From: Lanius collurio
Taxonomy: Eukaryota > Chordata > Aves > Passeriformes > Laniidae
DNA length: 64,000 bases
NCBI GenBank assembly: GCA_020086605.1
Contig: JACBWW010000041.1
Location: forward strand, 2,687,951 to 2,751,950
Direction of reading: 5' to 3'
The notes under the pieces were generated by a model. It was not told the DNA's origin. It searched no databases and saw only the letters and a program-made list of their open reading frames with translations. Numbering within the stretch: the first letter of the stretch is position 1; every line of letters begins with the position of its first letter. Below, in pieces: positions 14,901-29,012 of the stretch. A program made the position numbers and the translations under genes.

Positions 14901-17900
14901 CATTAAGTATTTGGCATTCAAGAAAATAAATAAAAAAGGTCAATGGGTAAAAAAAACATGTCCACGCACAGGATGACAGTCCTGAAGAAACCAGGAGCAA
15001 TGTCAGTGCCCTTTGGAAAAAAAATCACCCAGGCCAAAGGATGACTGCCAAAAAATACTAATTTCTTTTATTAGACAGTGCATGTCTTAACCCCATTTTC
15101 CTTAATGCTTTAATATGCATTTTACCTTATATGACACTGATGAAAATTTAAAGCCACCTCAAAGAGTAAAAGAGTGTGTAAAAGAAGAAAAGAAACATTT
15201 TTTCATCTTTACCAAAGGGGAGGAAACACACCTTTGTTTGTTACAGATAATAAAAGGCTAAAAATGCATAATCTATTTTTCAGTCTCCAAGTATCCCTCC
15301 TACATACAGCCAGGTAGACCAACCAAACCCATTAAATATTTCTTTTTGTCTCTTTCTACACAGACAGCACAATTCCAACAAAGTATACATTGTTCCTGGT
15401 GAGATTTTCAAGAAACAAATTAAAATCACACTGTCCAATGACTGGAATCCTGCAACATAAAACTGCAAACATTTTTGAAATGAATATTATATTCTTGTGT
15501 CAATCAGCTCCAAGGAGATTCATCATACATATTTACTCACAGGGACAGATTTTTGGCATATCAAACCCCAGATATGTGGGGTTTTACACAATATTATGAA
15601 AATTAAGTTAGTTTTTATGTTATTCTAGTATCTATCAGCCTTGAATTTAAACCACATGCTTTATTTAGTTAAAGAGAGGAGGGAGAGAAAAAGCAGAGAA
15701 CAAAGAGGTTTCCATGAAAATGGCCCTGTTTTAGGAGGAACCTGGTACATCTGTCTCCACACTGCCAACACAATTCCCCACCCTATATCTGGACACAAAC
15801 CATTTTAAACAAAAGCCATAGATATACCATTGCAGCTTTTTTTTTTTCTTTACTCTGCCTGTAGAAACTGCCACATGTGCAACTGAGAAAAAGTACCTAA
15901 CCCAGTAATAGCTTTCCCTTTCCTAGAGGAAATTCTTGCCACAGCTTACACAAGGTTTATAAATACAGAACAAAGTTCCTGAGGGCTGAGCTAAGTTCAC
16001 TTTCCACAGGCATCAGATAAGACCATTCCCACAAAACAAAGGTATGGCTCCAAATAAAGCAGCAACACCAAAATGGATGCTGAGATACAGAAACACAAGC
16101 CCTGAACAGCAGAAGAAATCATTCAAAGGAGCCCTGCTATGACACACACGTTCACCTCCTTTCTTACATTCAAAGCAGAGGAAAGTCCCAGCCCAAAATG
16201 CACTGACAGAAAAAGTTGTTCAATTGCCTAAACTTCACATTTAACACACTCCCTGCCCTTGCTAAGTGTCTGTATGGGTTTAATCTTGCAGACACCTCAG
16301 AGGACAAATATTATCACCCAACAGCAACTACCATTTGTCCTCATTTTCTTGTTGTATATAGCAACAAACATCCTTTTTCTGCTTTTCCAGCTGAAGCAGC
16401 CAATTACCTGCTGTGCTTTGCAAGCTCCCATCCACATTCCCCAGGAAACAAATAACATGCAGCACAGTGAGGAGAGCTCGCTCAGATGCAAAATAATTCC
16501 CAATTTACCCAACTAAAGTCTCCCCACTGCATTCGCAGGCTGAGTTATGTGTTAACTGTATTTATTCACCACTGAAAGACTGCATTTTACAGTTATAACC
16601 CTGGCAAATACTGAGCATTTAAATAATTCTGCTTTCCCTTATCTGCACAAAGGGGTTTTATTCCTCTACCACAGCTGTACACAAAAGAATAGAGTGCCAT
16701 TTCAAACCCAAACTCTCTGAAGTTACTACTTACCAGCTTGTGATTATATATTCAGCAAGCCCGAAGAGCTGAAAAGATTTTGTTGCAGGAGACAAAAGTT
16801 ACAAAAAAGCAGGCAGAGTTAACAAAAATGAAGGGAAACCAGCATAAATCCTCTCTTCATTCATCTACTTAAATGTTCCTGAAGAGCAGAAAGGACCTTA
16901 AAGAAAGTGCTCTCAGCAAAGACTACATCCTCTTGTCAGTCAAACCCTGCATAGTTTCAGCCAGGCATCCGTCCAAAAAGACATGGAATTATTCTATTTT
17001 TGTCTCCCAATGCAAGTGGAAACATTTTTACAGATTTGTGGTGAGGATTTCAATTTCTGTAGTGGTCAGCTAGTAGAGGAATGTAATTAAAGACCCTGAT
17101 AAATGTAGGATAGTCCAGAAAGGAGGAACTGGATAAATCTGGAGATAAATAACAATTCCATTACAATACAGTCTGATATAAAAGCACATTAAAAACTTTC
17201 AATGAGGTTAAAAATCCAGATGTGCTTTACTGGAAGAAAGTTGTAAAAACCTTTTCTTTTAAAAGAAAACTGTTGTCAGTACTGGGACACCAACACAATT
17301 TCAACAAACGTAGGATAAGATTTTTTAATTAAATAATTTTAGTAAAGAAATTTAATGATATAATGCAGAGCACTAAAAATCTGGTTTACCACCCATGTTA
17401 TGTCTGGTATGTTACTGGTTTTACACAACACAGGTGTTGCCTGAGAAGTACTTCACATATTGCCTATTGCTGTCTTACAAAACAAACCTTCTAAACTTCT
17501 TGCTTTGTAAAGTAGGAAAATATTTTGGAAATTATGTTTGGCTTCCGTTGCATTCAATTTTTACTCTTCTTCTATCAGTAAGAAAGTAAGGCCATTTCCC
17601 ATGTACATTCAGTCTGGAAGCTGACTCTGAAACTCAGTGTACATCATGACTGATCCATGGAGCTCTTCAGATCTGAACTTCCCTCACAAGGGAAGCTTTT
17701 AGTTCAAGTCCCCAAAACTCTGTCATCATCGAGGAGGCTGAACTTTTGTCCTTTCTGCCCTTTCCTCTCTGCTCCAACTTCCTCATCCGTTGTCCCTTTC
17801 ACAGTGGCTGCTTTCTGCTCCCATCCATCCTCCTCTGATGTGCTCCATCACTGCCCTTTTCCATTATGGGCTGATTTTTAGTCCTCTTTGCAGCTCTGAG

Positions 17901-20900
17901 TCGCTGCCTCCAGGTCCTGCCCAGCCTCAGTCTTAGGGCACCTCCAGCCACTGCTGCCTGCTGGGTTACCTTACACACTGCTCCTAAAGCTGTAGAAATG
18001 TCCCTCCTGATTTAGCCCAAGAAGTAAGCTGGACCTGGCTGTCCTCATCCCTCAGCCTAAAGCCTTCATCCACGTGCAGTAGAAGACATGAGAGAACTGC
18101 AGGTTGGAGGGTTGCAAGGAACAAACAACACATATTTTAACAGAGATGAAAAGAAGGCCTTGTTGTCCCTCTGTTCCCTGGTTCTTAACTTACATGTTGC
18201 TTTTTTGCTTGGATTTTTAAATCTCCCTTACAATGTAAATGTCCTCAGGATAGGAATTTTCTCACACTACATTTTGAGTTAGTCTCTAGAGTAACAGGAT
18301 CCAGTCATTCATGCTGAAAAACAAACAAGGAATAAGCTCTTCCTTTAACATCTTGTTACTTATTACCTTCTTCATCAAACCACAGCTCTTCTGAGATGCA
18401 GCTTTCAACTAACCAAAGAAATTTGGTTTAGTTTCAGAGATGAAAAAGGGAGTTAAAAAAACCCCTCTGTGTAGATGCACAGGGTGCACATTGTAGATTG
18501 CTACCCACTATTAAAGCTATTAAAGGGCTATTAAAGCTTCAGCAGGATGAGGAAGTCCCTTCCCTTTGAAACATCTCAGGAACATCACAGTGCAGGTTTC
18601 TCTAACCAGGAACATGACCTTGACTTCTCACATTTGCTCTGAGTGGGACAAAAAAGTGTGAAGGAAAGGAGCACAAGCAGCAGCAGAAGAGCAAAATGAG
18701 CCCTAGGTGCCAAGGAGCAGTTCTACCTGAATTATATCTGGGAAGGCAGGATAAGGACAAGGCAAGGTCTCTATAAAACTCTTCAGCCCTTTCCTTGCTG
18801 ACATAGGAGCTGGAGTTCTCCATTTAATGCTTAAACACAGGATACCTGGAAATCCTTCATAGGTGACAGGTAGAGACATGTCTACCTCAGGAAGTGCCAC
18901 AGGGGTACCCAGGAAACCATAAACCATAAACTTTCTTGAGTCTCCTTTTTACCTCAGGCTTCATGATTAAGCACAGATTCATCCACCCCATATCCTACAA
19001 GCCTGCCCATATCTGCTCTGGCACCTACTGATGGACTATGCCCAGTCCTCTTCTTCCAAGGCTCCATCTGAGTCCAATATTGAGTTTAAACCATTGCCAT
19101 CCTCTCCCACAGCAAACTTTTACAGCTTGCTCTTCCCTGGGCACAGCAATCACAGGCCCCTGTGAGTGTGCAGGGCACAGCAATCCAGTCCTTGCACCCA
19201 CAGAAGCTCTCCCTGCACCTCCTGGGGAGAGGACAGTGCCTCCCAACCTGGGCCAGCACAGAGGGTTTGATTTTAAATCTCCTTACCTCAATGTGATGCC
19301 AGTCATGTAGAGAATGAATGGTGCTCTTAAGACAAGCAAAATCCTATAATTTAGGGAGTTTGCAATTTACCAAAAGACCTGTGAATTATGTGCTCAGAGC
19401 AGCTCCTAAGTAATAAAAGACTTGTGGTGACATAACCCAGAAAGCAAAGCTCTCAAACCTGATGTTCCTCAGAGCAGAGAAAGGCTGCCAGCATTCCCAT
19501 GCCTTCCCTGTGCAGTGGGCACCCCAAACAGACACCTGGCACTGATGCAGATCACTGTTCAGCTCCACCAGCAGCACCTGATGTTGAATACAATTCCCAA
19601 TCATTCTGATATCCAAAATATAGGAAAATCATCAAGGCCTTGCATTATTAATATCTAATTAACATCACAATTCTTGCTGGCTGGCTATCAGCCACTATTA
19701 CACCACTGTGACATTGACTTTTAAAATGGAGATGTTTTATGGCACTGATTGCATAACTGTCTTGTTCTAAAATTGCCTGGCCTCCAAAATCCATCCATTT
19801 TAAAGAGTTCCTGAGGGGCAAAAAGCACTGGATTAAGATTACTGTTCCATTATTGGTCAGAGAGTTAATTTCCTTCCTGTGATACCAGGCTGCTTATCAT
19901 CTTTGACAACACACTTAATTGCTGTTACAACCCCCACATCTTTTTCATAGGTGCTGTCAAGATTATTTTAATTAAAATAATATCTATTCAGAGGTTAATG
20001 AAAATAGGGGGGAAAAAATCCAGCAGGAATTTGTCATTTACCACACTTCATTCCCCAGGATTCATGGAGACCAAGTGGGAAAAGGAAAACACCCCACAGA
20101 GGTACAGCTTCATCTCACTCAGTCTGTCATGCAAATCCAGCACACTTTCCACAGAGAAACCATCAAAATCCTTGTTATTGTTCTCAGAAGTACCAATGAC
20201 CACAGGGCCTGTAAAATCTCCTTCCCTAAGTCAAGTGCTACTTTGATACCACCATAGACATAACCTGGGGTCACCTATAATTCTGCCAAGATGAGATGAT
20301 TTGGTATCAAGAGGAACATTTCTTCTCATTCATTTTAGAACCAAATAAACAGTACCACATGTAGGAATCCCATGCTTCCAACAGTACATGCACTGAGCAC
20401 ATAGTACATCTACTCACTACAACATTTTTTTTTAAACAGACTAAACTCCACTTTAAATAAACCCTGCCTATAATTAGAAAAATCAATATCTATTTTTCTT
20501 TTCTTTTTTTTTTTTTCAGTTAGCAACCCTCACTTAGTGCTAAACTATATCTCTGCAAACTGCTAATCTAACAAATTACAGGTTTTCAGTCGAACCAGCA
20601 CACTTTGTTCACTGTGCATGGTTGCAGTCCACAGACTTTGGAGACTGTTTCAGTAAAGTTTCTTGAAGTAATGCTTATGAGTGTAGAGCTCACTCATTCC
20701 TCCATTTTAAATACAATTTACAAGCTGCTTGTACATCTCTGTGTGTAGGTGGCAGTGGGCACATCAGTCACCTTCTGCAATTCAAAGCAATGTCTTTGGG
20801 GGTGGCTGGCCATGACTTCAGGCTCTTCTATCCCAGCTCCTTGTTTGCTCTGTGGTCTCATTTTCTGTCCCATGACCACTACTACTGGTTGCTTTTTCTC

Positions 20901-22424
20901 TGGAAAAATGGTCACCTCCCCAGCTGACACCAGTTCCCACTGAGGAGAAACTGTAAATCCACATCTCTGTACAGGCAGCAGAACGAGCAGAGCTTGTTTT
21001 CCCAGAGATTTCTGTGAGGTTTATTAAACTTTCTGTTCTCAGGTCCTCACCATGTGCCATATTACACCCATTATGGCTCCCCTGCTTCCTTCTAATTGGC
21101 CCCTCAAGCTCGTTTCCAGATGACAGGCAGTTCCTGGGGAAAAAAAAAAGAGAGAGCAACCAATCCTTCACGTTTCCCTTAGCAGGAAGCTGATTTTGGT
21201 ACAACTTGTAGACACTTAGCATGTATGACATGCTGGAATTTTTCAGACTTTGCTGGTTCCACAGCTGTCAGGTGTGCCCCACTCCCTCCTGTGAGAGGAC
21301 AGTCTCAGTGGGAGGGAGAGGACAGCTGACAAAATCTTGTGGTCTGTTCTGCAAAGCAGAGCTCTGAATGCTGCAGCCTAACACAGCACAGCTGGAGGAA
21401 ACTTCTTATGGATTCACTGTTGTGTTATGTATTGCTCATGCAAAAAGCATACAGTTGTTAAAAAAAAAAACAAAAAAAATCCCATGTATTAGTACCAAAA
21501 AAGCCCTGGGAAACAAACTGGAAGGGATCCCTTATGAGGTCAACATTGCTGCTCTTCATCAAGGGGAGACAGAAAACCGAGGGCCTACTGCAAATAAGGA
21601 AAAATCTGCCTGTACAGGCAGCATCAGAGAGATTTTCTTGGCCAAACAACTGCCTCACACTGCATCTGAACATATCATATTGCCCCCATCCTGCCTGCAA
21701 GCATGTGTTGTTCTGTTGAAGGGAACTTCTTTTAATGTAAAGTTGCCAAACACAAATCAGCCTTGAATAGGAATAGTTAGAGTGAATTGGAAGATTAAAA
21801 CCATGGGAACAAATTGAAAGATACAACAACTCCTCTGTAGCTGTGGTTTTCTGTGGGGGAGGCAGAGGATTCTTGTTCTCACTCACACTCCATTGGGGCA
21901 TTTTCTGGTAAAGGGGCAGCATTGTCACTCGCTCTCAGATTTCCTCATGCCTTTTTTTGTGACTGTGATGATGCCTCAAAGCCTTTTCTATTAGCCTTTC
22001 CCATTATAAACCTTCTTTAGCTCATAAGAGTTCGTGTGTTTTCTGCTGTAAGGATAAAGGGGCTCTTCACTCCTCACACACTGCAGTGATTCTGATTACT
22101 GGGAAGATATTTGAAATATAATATTGTGAGGAGAGGTGTAATTATGTCTGTATTTGAATGGAACTATTCTGAGGGGCTTTGCAAAGGCAGACTGTCATGG
22201 TTGCCATAGGCCCTTGGGGTCAAGCAGTTCATCAGGAAATAATCAGGACCTGAAAATGATCTGGTTGTTTTTTGGATGCTTGGCAAATTCCACCACCTTC
22301 TCAGGAAACTGGTATTAATTATTCTCATTGTGAGTGTTCAAAATGTTCAGTGAGCACTGGCATAGATACCAGTGCTCCTTAACACTCCTACTGGTACCAC
22401 CAATATTCATTTCCTGGCTACTGA
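2946..22424. other. Gene-poor interval, no exon recognised
   Basis: About 19.5 kb of AT-rich sequence. The longest open frame is 239 codons on the minus strand at 14281-15000. It has no recognisable domain, and short open frames run across it on the opposite strand. In human the gene beyond the calcitonin/CGRP cluster is INSC. I looked for INSC-like peptides in the open frames on the minus strand and found none, though short exons could escape this. A somewhat GC-richer patch lies at about 10.2-10.8 kb with no identifiable product. Scattered poly-A and poly-T runs (for example near 20.5 and 21.46 kb) are the only other structure seen. Confidence 0.55.
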
Positions 22425-22649
22425 ATGTGGTTGCATCCTGCATCACTTGTTTTGTGTATTCTAGTTCTTTTACCATCATTGTTAGTGCTGTTGTTTTCCC
22501 TTCCATTACTCTCCTACTGAGCTGTCTTTATCTCAAACCACGAATTTTACTCTTTTTTCCCAACTGTCTCCCCCATCCCACTGGTGGTGGGGGGAGAGAA
22601 CATGAGTGTCTGTGTGGTGTTTATCTGCCTGCTGGGTTAAACCACAACA
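22425..22649 (+). mobile_element. ERVL-type LTR fragment (3' part)
   Basis: The sequence matches the 3' half of a common bird ERVL long terminal repeat in my recognition: a 'gcatcacttgttttgt' block, a segment on 'tatctcaaaccacgaattttac', the 'ccccatcccactggtgg' G-rich block, and the end 'gctgggttaaaccacaaca'. The order and spacing fit the family on the plus strand. The 5' half of the LTR and the internal viral genes are not recognisable, so this is a decayed solo LTR or a fragment. The family name is recalled, not searched. Confidence 0.8.
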
Positions 22650-25600
22650 ATCCAATGCAGATTAAAGAGCATCCCAAATTCTTAAGATTAGAGCACATTT
22701 CTTCCTCCATACAACTTTTAGTGAAAAGTCAAAAGTGACTTCCCAAAAACTTGAAAGGGGGAGAAGAAGAAGAATCTTTGCTCTTTGAATTTAAAGTTTG
22801 GATTTCTGCCCTTTCTGATTTATCTTTTCTCATTTCATTTTTTATAGATTCTCACTTTTGTGTGCTCTCAGTCTCTGCTCATCCTTTGCTTTGTGTTGCC
22901 CCTGGCAGTAACTGGGCAGTGCCTACAGCAAGGCACAGTCCCCACACTGTCACCACTGAAGTTTGTTCTTACTCTTCTGACTAGAAAACACAAACTTCCT
23001 TTCTCCTCTTCTGCCTCCCTCATGGATTTATTCCAGCAACTCAATAATACAAAATGTGTTACACATAGGGAAAGTCAGAGGAAACCCAGCTTTTCACTTC
23101 CCAGACAGCCTGACCCATGCCAAGAGCTCTGTGAGGAAGGCCAGGTTTCCACACACTCTTCCCACCCATAGAGACCCTGTGGCCCAAAACAAGACATTTA
23201 ATCAGGATCTTGCCAAGATAGCCCAAAGTCAGCTTTTCTGATAAATCTTCCTTCAAAATTTTGTCTCTTTTATGACTGCAGCACTCAGCCAGGCTCTGTC
23301 CTCCTAGTGAGACCTGCTGGGTGCAGAGCTAGTTCAGAAGTCTGGCCTGAAGAGTGATCAACCAGTTTTTCACATGATCTTTTTTTAGAAATACTACAAT
23401 TCAACACATGTTTCAAAGGAGAAACAGATCCAAATTTGGTTTAAGACATCGAGGTCCCTTGGGAGTGCAGGCTCCAGAGAGCACCAGTCAAGCACAGGCT
23501 GAGAGGAGGGCCAGTGACCCAAGGACCATTCCTGGGGGATTTCCACGAGCTCAAATTACAGTCTCAGGAACACATCCCAGGGCACCCAAAACAGGCCAAA
23601 GAAACACTACAGAAATCACACAGCCTATGCCAAGGCCAGCTTGGCAGCAGCAGTTGAACAGTAACCACATCCAGTCAAGCAAGAATGCTGAAGCCACTGG
23701 AGTCCTTCCACAGAAAATGGGTACTCTCCACATTCTAATGCTGCCCTCCATTGCAAGACAAAATCAAGGCTTTGCCTTCCAAAAAAAACAAGCTGAATGG
23801 CTGGGTGGCTCGTGTGCAGAAACATCTGGGCTGGATAGGGAATAACATACAGAAAACAGCCAGTGAGAGTGTCAGAAGTTCAGAGAAGCAGGAACTGAAC
23901 TTCATCCTATTTCAGCCCTATAGGCAAAGATATCAAAAAATCAAGTCAAAAATTTCAAGCCCGTTGTGCAGGAGAAACCACCAGTATTTAACTACAGAGT
24001 GAATGGTTTCCCATCGTTTTCCCTTCTCCCTATAAATTATGATCTCCTACAGGTCAAGCTCAGAGAATAAAGTGCCAAACATGGCAGGTAGCCCCAGTCA
24101 GCAGGCAGGAAAGGAGAGGCCTCTCACAGTGGCAGCACAAAAATATGTATAATTCCAGGGAAACAGCTGTAAAACTGTTCCTTGCCTCTGTCTAGCAATG
24201 TGGTCTCACCAAACAGAGCTGTCAAAGGTGGGATGCACATCTTCTACAGGAAAGGCAAAGACAGAAGGCTTATACTGTGTGAAGTTGATAATATTGTATT
24301 AAACTTAACCCTGCACTGTTGGGACAAGCCATGTTTCAGTCTCCCACAAATCACTGTCAGGAAAAAAAATGCCTTTAAGCAGAATCACATTCTCCAATAG
24401 CCATGTGCTTTGATATCCAGCAGCAAAACAAATAACATTTTGGATCATTATGATAAAGTATCAGATTAATTTGCTACATTTTATTCTAAGATTACAGGAC
24501 ATCCTAATAAGATTTACTTCATCTTTAATGAACAAGACAAGTGTTGTAATAAATTGTAAATTGCATTTTTTAAAAACATTACAGGTTGAAAAAAAGAATT
24601 TTTTCTATGACACTTGATGATGAAGCAAACTCTGTACCTTGTTCTTGATAAGTTTCAACTAGTATGACAGCTCTTAGCAGTAACCACCCTCAGAAGCAAG
24701 GCAGACATCGAAAATGGAACATCAGCTGAGGTAATCTGTGTATTACTGTGTCCTAGGATTTTATATTAATATAATGTTAAAAGACATTATATTAGATGCA
24801 AAGTCACCAGCCTTTCCTTGGCTTGTTGTTGCCCAGTTCAAAATGCAGCCCTGCTTTTATGCTCATACTCCTTTTTTTAATTTTTTTTTTTTTTTGCAGG
24901 GTTCTGCCTCATTGAGCAGACAGTACAGATGGCACCCAAAGAACAGCATTTTACAGCTCGTGTTTCTCAGACCCTGTGGTATTACCCACTATTTTGCTCT
25001 TGGATTTTCTCATAGCACCTGTCATCACTACCACTACCAGTCCAAATCTGAAGTGACAGCGTGGTTCTCCTTGCCAGTGCTTCTCTGCCATGAGTATCCA
25101 CCAGCAACGGGACTGGCATGAGCTAATGTTGCACATTTATTGCTTCCACCAAAGTTTACAGTGGGATTTTGGAAAACTAATTTGCTTTTGGGAAGGCAAG
25201 AGGCTTGGATTACAAATTCGTTCCACAGAGGGGTTTCTTCCTTCCCCCAGCCCAATGTAATCTTTCCTCCAGAGCTGTAGAGCAAAGCACTGCTTCACAC
25301 ACCATAACTACTGGCAGGCTTCAGCAGACACTCCCTCTCAGCATCATCCAAAATTAAACCTCCAGATATTTTTTATTTGAAAGACCAGTTCAGTTTTATA
25401 GACAGAGTTGGCCTCACCATCATCATTTTCTCCACTCCAGCCTCTCTGCCCATGCTGGACACCCTCCTTTAAATTTCCTGCTCACATTAATATCTCTCTG
25501 GTCGTTCTCAAACCATGACAGCAGTGGGAGCAATGTACCTTGAGGTACCTACTTTGAGATGAGGCTGTGCTGTTCCTCAGCTTCCAAAGGCCAGCTGGGA

Positions 25601-28600
25601 AAATGCTTCATGGGCTAAAATTGTGTTGCTGGTATAAAATACTGTTTTTTTGGAAACCAGTTGATGGAACCTGGGTGATGTATTCTGTGTTCTTGTAGCT
25701 ATGGGAGACATTTACTACAAGGCATCATCAGATTTCAAGCCTGAAGATGTGCTTCTCTTTAAAAATGTGTACAAGTCCATTGCTTTGCAGCAAAGTACTC
25801 AAGCATGCTTTTATGTCCATGGCTCTTGAGCATGCACTTAAGTGAGTGTTTTTTTGGTTTTTTTTTTTAATTAGATTGACTATTCCAAGATGAGTCACAA
25901 ATTCCAAGATGAGTTTGGTTGACAGCTGCCAAACATGGTTGTTCCAGTCCATTTATGCAAAGAAATGGATTTTTGCAGGTGCCTTCCTGGGAAAACAGGC
26001 CAGGTGCACAGCACAGGCAGGGCTGAGCCTGGCACTGCTCTCATCTTCAGGGTTGTTTACTGAGAAAACGCTCTGTGCATCATTCAGGACCCAATGAATA
26101 ATTTAGTAGAGTTTCATTACTCCACCAGTGTTGTTTTGTTTACTGGAATATCACCCCATGGTTCAGCACCCATCTGGCTTTAGGCATAAAGCCTATGGAA
26201 GATGGAGAATCCCCAAAGGCTGGAGGGAACTTTTCTGTGATGCTGGAGTCCTACAAACTCACACTACCTCTGACTTTCTGTTTTAGAGAGGAAGTCAGCT
26301 GCCCTGAGAAACTCAGCATGAATTAATCCCTACATACATCTTGTGCCCTTTGCAGACTGGAAGTTCTCTTCTCTCACTGGTTTGCTTGGAACTGAAAACA
26401 AAACACACTGGAATTTGGGGAGGTCTTCCAAAGAGCAGATCAGGATGTTCTGTTCCACTTACACACTTAGGATAAGCCCTGTGAACTTTATTTCAAAATG
26501 CAAACAAAATAAGGATTGGTCTGTACCATAAAGTTTCCTTCTCACACAGGTATTACACTGGTAGACACTTGGCTTGTAACATAAAATACTTCAGGACTGT
26601 CACAGAAACACTCTGTAAGGGTGAGGAAAAGTTATCAAATACTTCCACCAGACCAGCTAGACAAGTGAAAATTTGAAATGTGTGGTTATTTGGCTTGATA
26701 GCAACACTCCTATGCTCCTATGAACTCAGCTTTGACCTTTTCCATTAAAACAGTTCTCTATTAATGGCAGGACCTCCTACAGAAAATGATCTTATTACTG
26801 AACTAATCTGGATTAAAAATGGAAAGCATATATTGGCAACTTCACTTGTATCAATAGCAATACGAATAATTGATTTTCCTTTAGACCATCTGCAAGACTG
26901 ATAAAAATCCAGAAAGAAAATTCTGATTTTCAGTCAGAAAGAGAACAAAATCTGTTTGAACTTGAGTAGCAAGTGCCATTTTATGTGAAACGAAGCAAAA
27001 GTTGCTCTGACTCACTGACACCTCCTGGTAACTGAATTATACCAGAGGCTTTCTGTGGCTCCTGTGCCCTCTAGCTTCTAGAAGATGTATTTACCAATCA
27101 CTCCCTTAACTCGAGCAGGTTATTACAGAGATCTCATTTCTATGCAGTCAGTAAAAACTTGCTAAAACAGAAAGTGAAATGCCTTTCCCTCTCTTCCTCC
27201 CAGATATAACTTTAACCTGAGACTGAAATGAAGGCACAGAAATGTTAGTCTAGATCCTTGTTTACTTTACAGGCACTTCAGTGGTGATACAAACGGGAGT
27301 TAAAGGTACACACTATATTTATATCAATTTTAAGTCCACTGTGTGTGCTTTAAAGGAGATTCAGCTCACCAGAGAAATGCCAACCGAGTTGGAAATAGCA
27401 GTGTTGAGAAAAAAGGGAGTTGTGAGACATGAGGGATACTAAATGAAGTCAATAGATGGAAAACAGCAAAAAGCACCTGATGCACAATTGGTAGGCTGAG
27501 GGCTGTACTTTGTGATGTCCAGCAGGTTTCAGGTTGAACTTCTGATAAGAGAGTAACAGCTGGATGGGATGGGAAATCACCCAAAAGAAAAGATAATCCT
27601 GATGTTCATAGGAAGAGAACCCACAGCCTGATGGAGACAGCAGTTTTCTTAGGAGGCTGGTGGAGTTTGATCAGCTTAAATCTGTCTGGCTGTGACAGAC
27701 AACCCAAGTTACTTTTATCTTGACATATCATCAAAAGCATCTGAACTAGAAGTGTTTTTCACTTTCACCTCCCAAATTCCAAGCCTCTGTAAGAGCAGAG
27801 GCTTTATCTCCAATCCTACCTGTCACATCACTGCAGTGGCACCAGGGGCAGCCTATGAAGTGCAAATCCAACACGCTATAGCAAATAAGCAAGGAAAGTT
27901 TTGTTGAGAAAGTCACTGGAATTACAGAATAGGGACACAAATCCCATCAAAAACTGCAGTCACAAAGGCACTTCAGTAAGTGAAATACTAAATGCATGTG
28001 GTTTTAAAACACACCGTGATAAATCCAGTGCCTTGACATGACAAGCAAGGTAACACATAGCTCTGCCACTGCCTATCAGGAAAAGGTGCAATAAAGACAT
28101 TTTGTTTCTCCTGAGAACCTAAGCCATGAAAAAGAAGCAAACAGAAGCTTCACATAATGCAAACCAACCTTTTGTGCACTGAAGTGTATAACCTTACCAA
28201 GAATAAGATTAAACTAGAGCTAGACAGAGCATAGATTTTATGAAAAAAAGTCTGACTTTTCTTTCAATGTACATAAAGTGCTTCAAATGGCTTGGTCTCT
28301 CCTCTGCTTATCTGTAAGCGTTTTAAATAAAAACTATGGCAGTTTTTATTTAAACTCTGTATTTCCAGCATCTGAAGATCAAAACTATTTCCTTTTTCTA
28401 TGTAATTCTCTACTTCTATTACATTAAGAACACAAATCAATATTAATTTTCATAACTAATTTAACTCTTAGATAGTATCTTTAACTACAGAATGATAAAG
28501 AAGGACTGCATTAACTAAGAGTAAAACCTTCCTTGGAAAATGTACACGCTCACAAACGACCCTGCCAACATTGTCTTCTTCAGCCTCTCTAGCAGGATTG

Positions 28601-29012
28601 ACAGGCTAAAAAGTTCCCCTGAGCCTGTTCCATAGATAAAATTTGCCTGTCCACATGGAAGTCACTGAACTACAAGGACTGTCATCCTTCCCCTGTTGCA
28701 CTTTCTTGGGGTTCATCTCCAGCAGAGGCCATTCCTATCCACCATAAATAACAACTATGACATTATTCCATTTAAAATCATGGTCATTTCATGAGCTACA
28801 AATGGAATTATAAACTATTTGCTCATCTATTTTAGGAACTTATGCTAACTAGAATAATTGGCTCCCTGCACAAGAGACAGTGAAGACCTGTAACAGTCTT
28901 TCAAGCATGCTAGCTGAATAATATGCAAATTAATGTGTCTGACACAATATATTTGGACATTCAATGTGTTTGCAAAGCTACAAAGAAGCTATAAAGGGTC
29001 TGAATAGCCATG
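22650..29012. other. Non-coding interval, no gene seen
   Basis: The open frames, including one of 145 codons on the plus strand at 23408-23845, show no recognisable domain and no exon-like context. Short poly-A and poly-T tracts occur (24885-24897, 25850-25870). I see nothing else I can name. Confidence 0.55.

Noticed and set aside
14281..15000. Minus-strand open frame of 239 codons
   Set aside because: It is the longest in the gene-poor part, but it has no domain, shows no splice context, and short frames open opposite it. Chance or an old repeat is likelier.
23408..23845. 145-codon plus-strand frame rich in R, Q, P and T
   Set aside because: No recognisable protein similarity; minus-strand frames overlap it; no exon borders that I trust.
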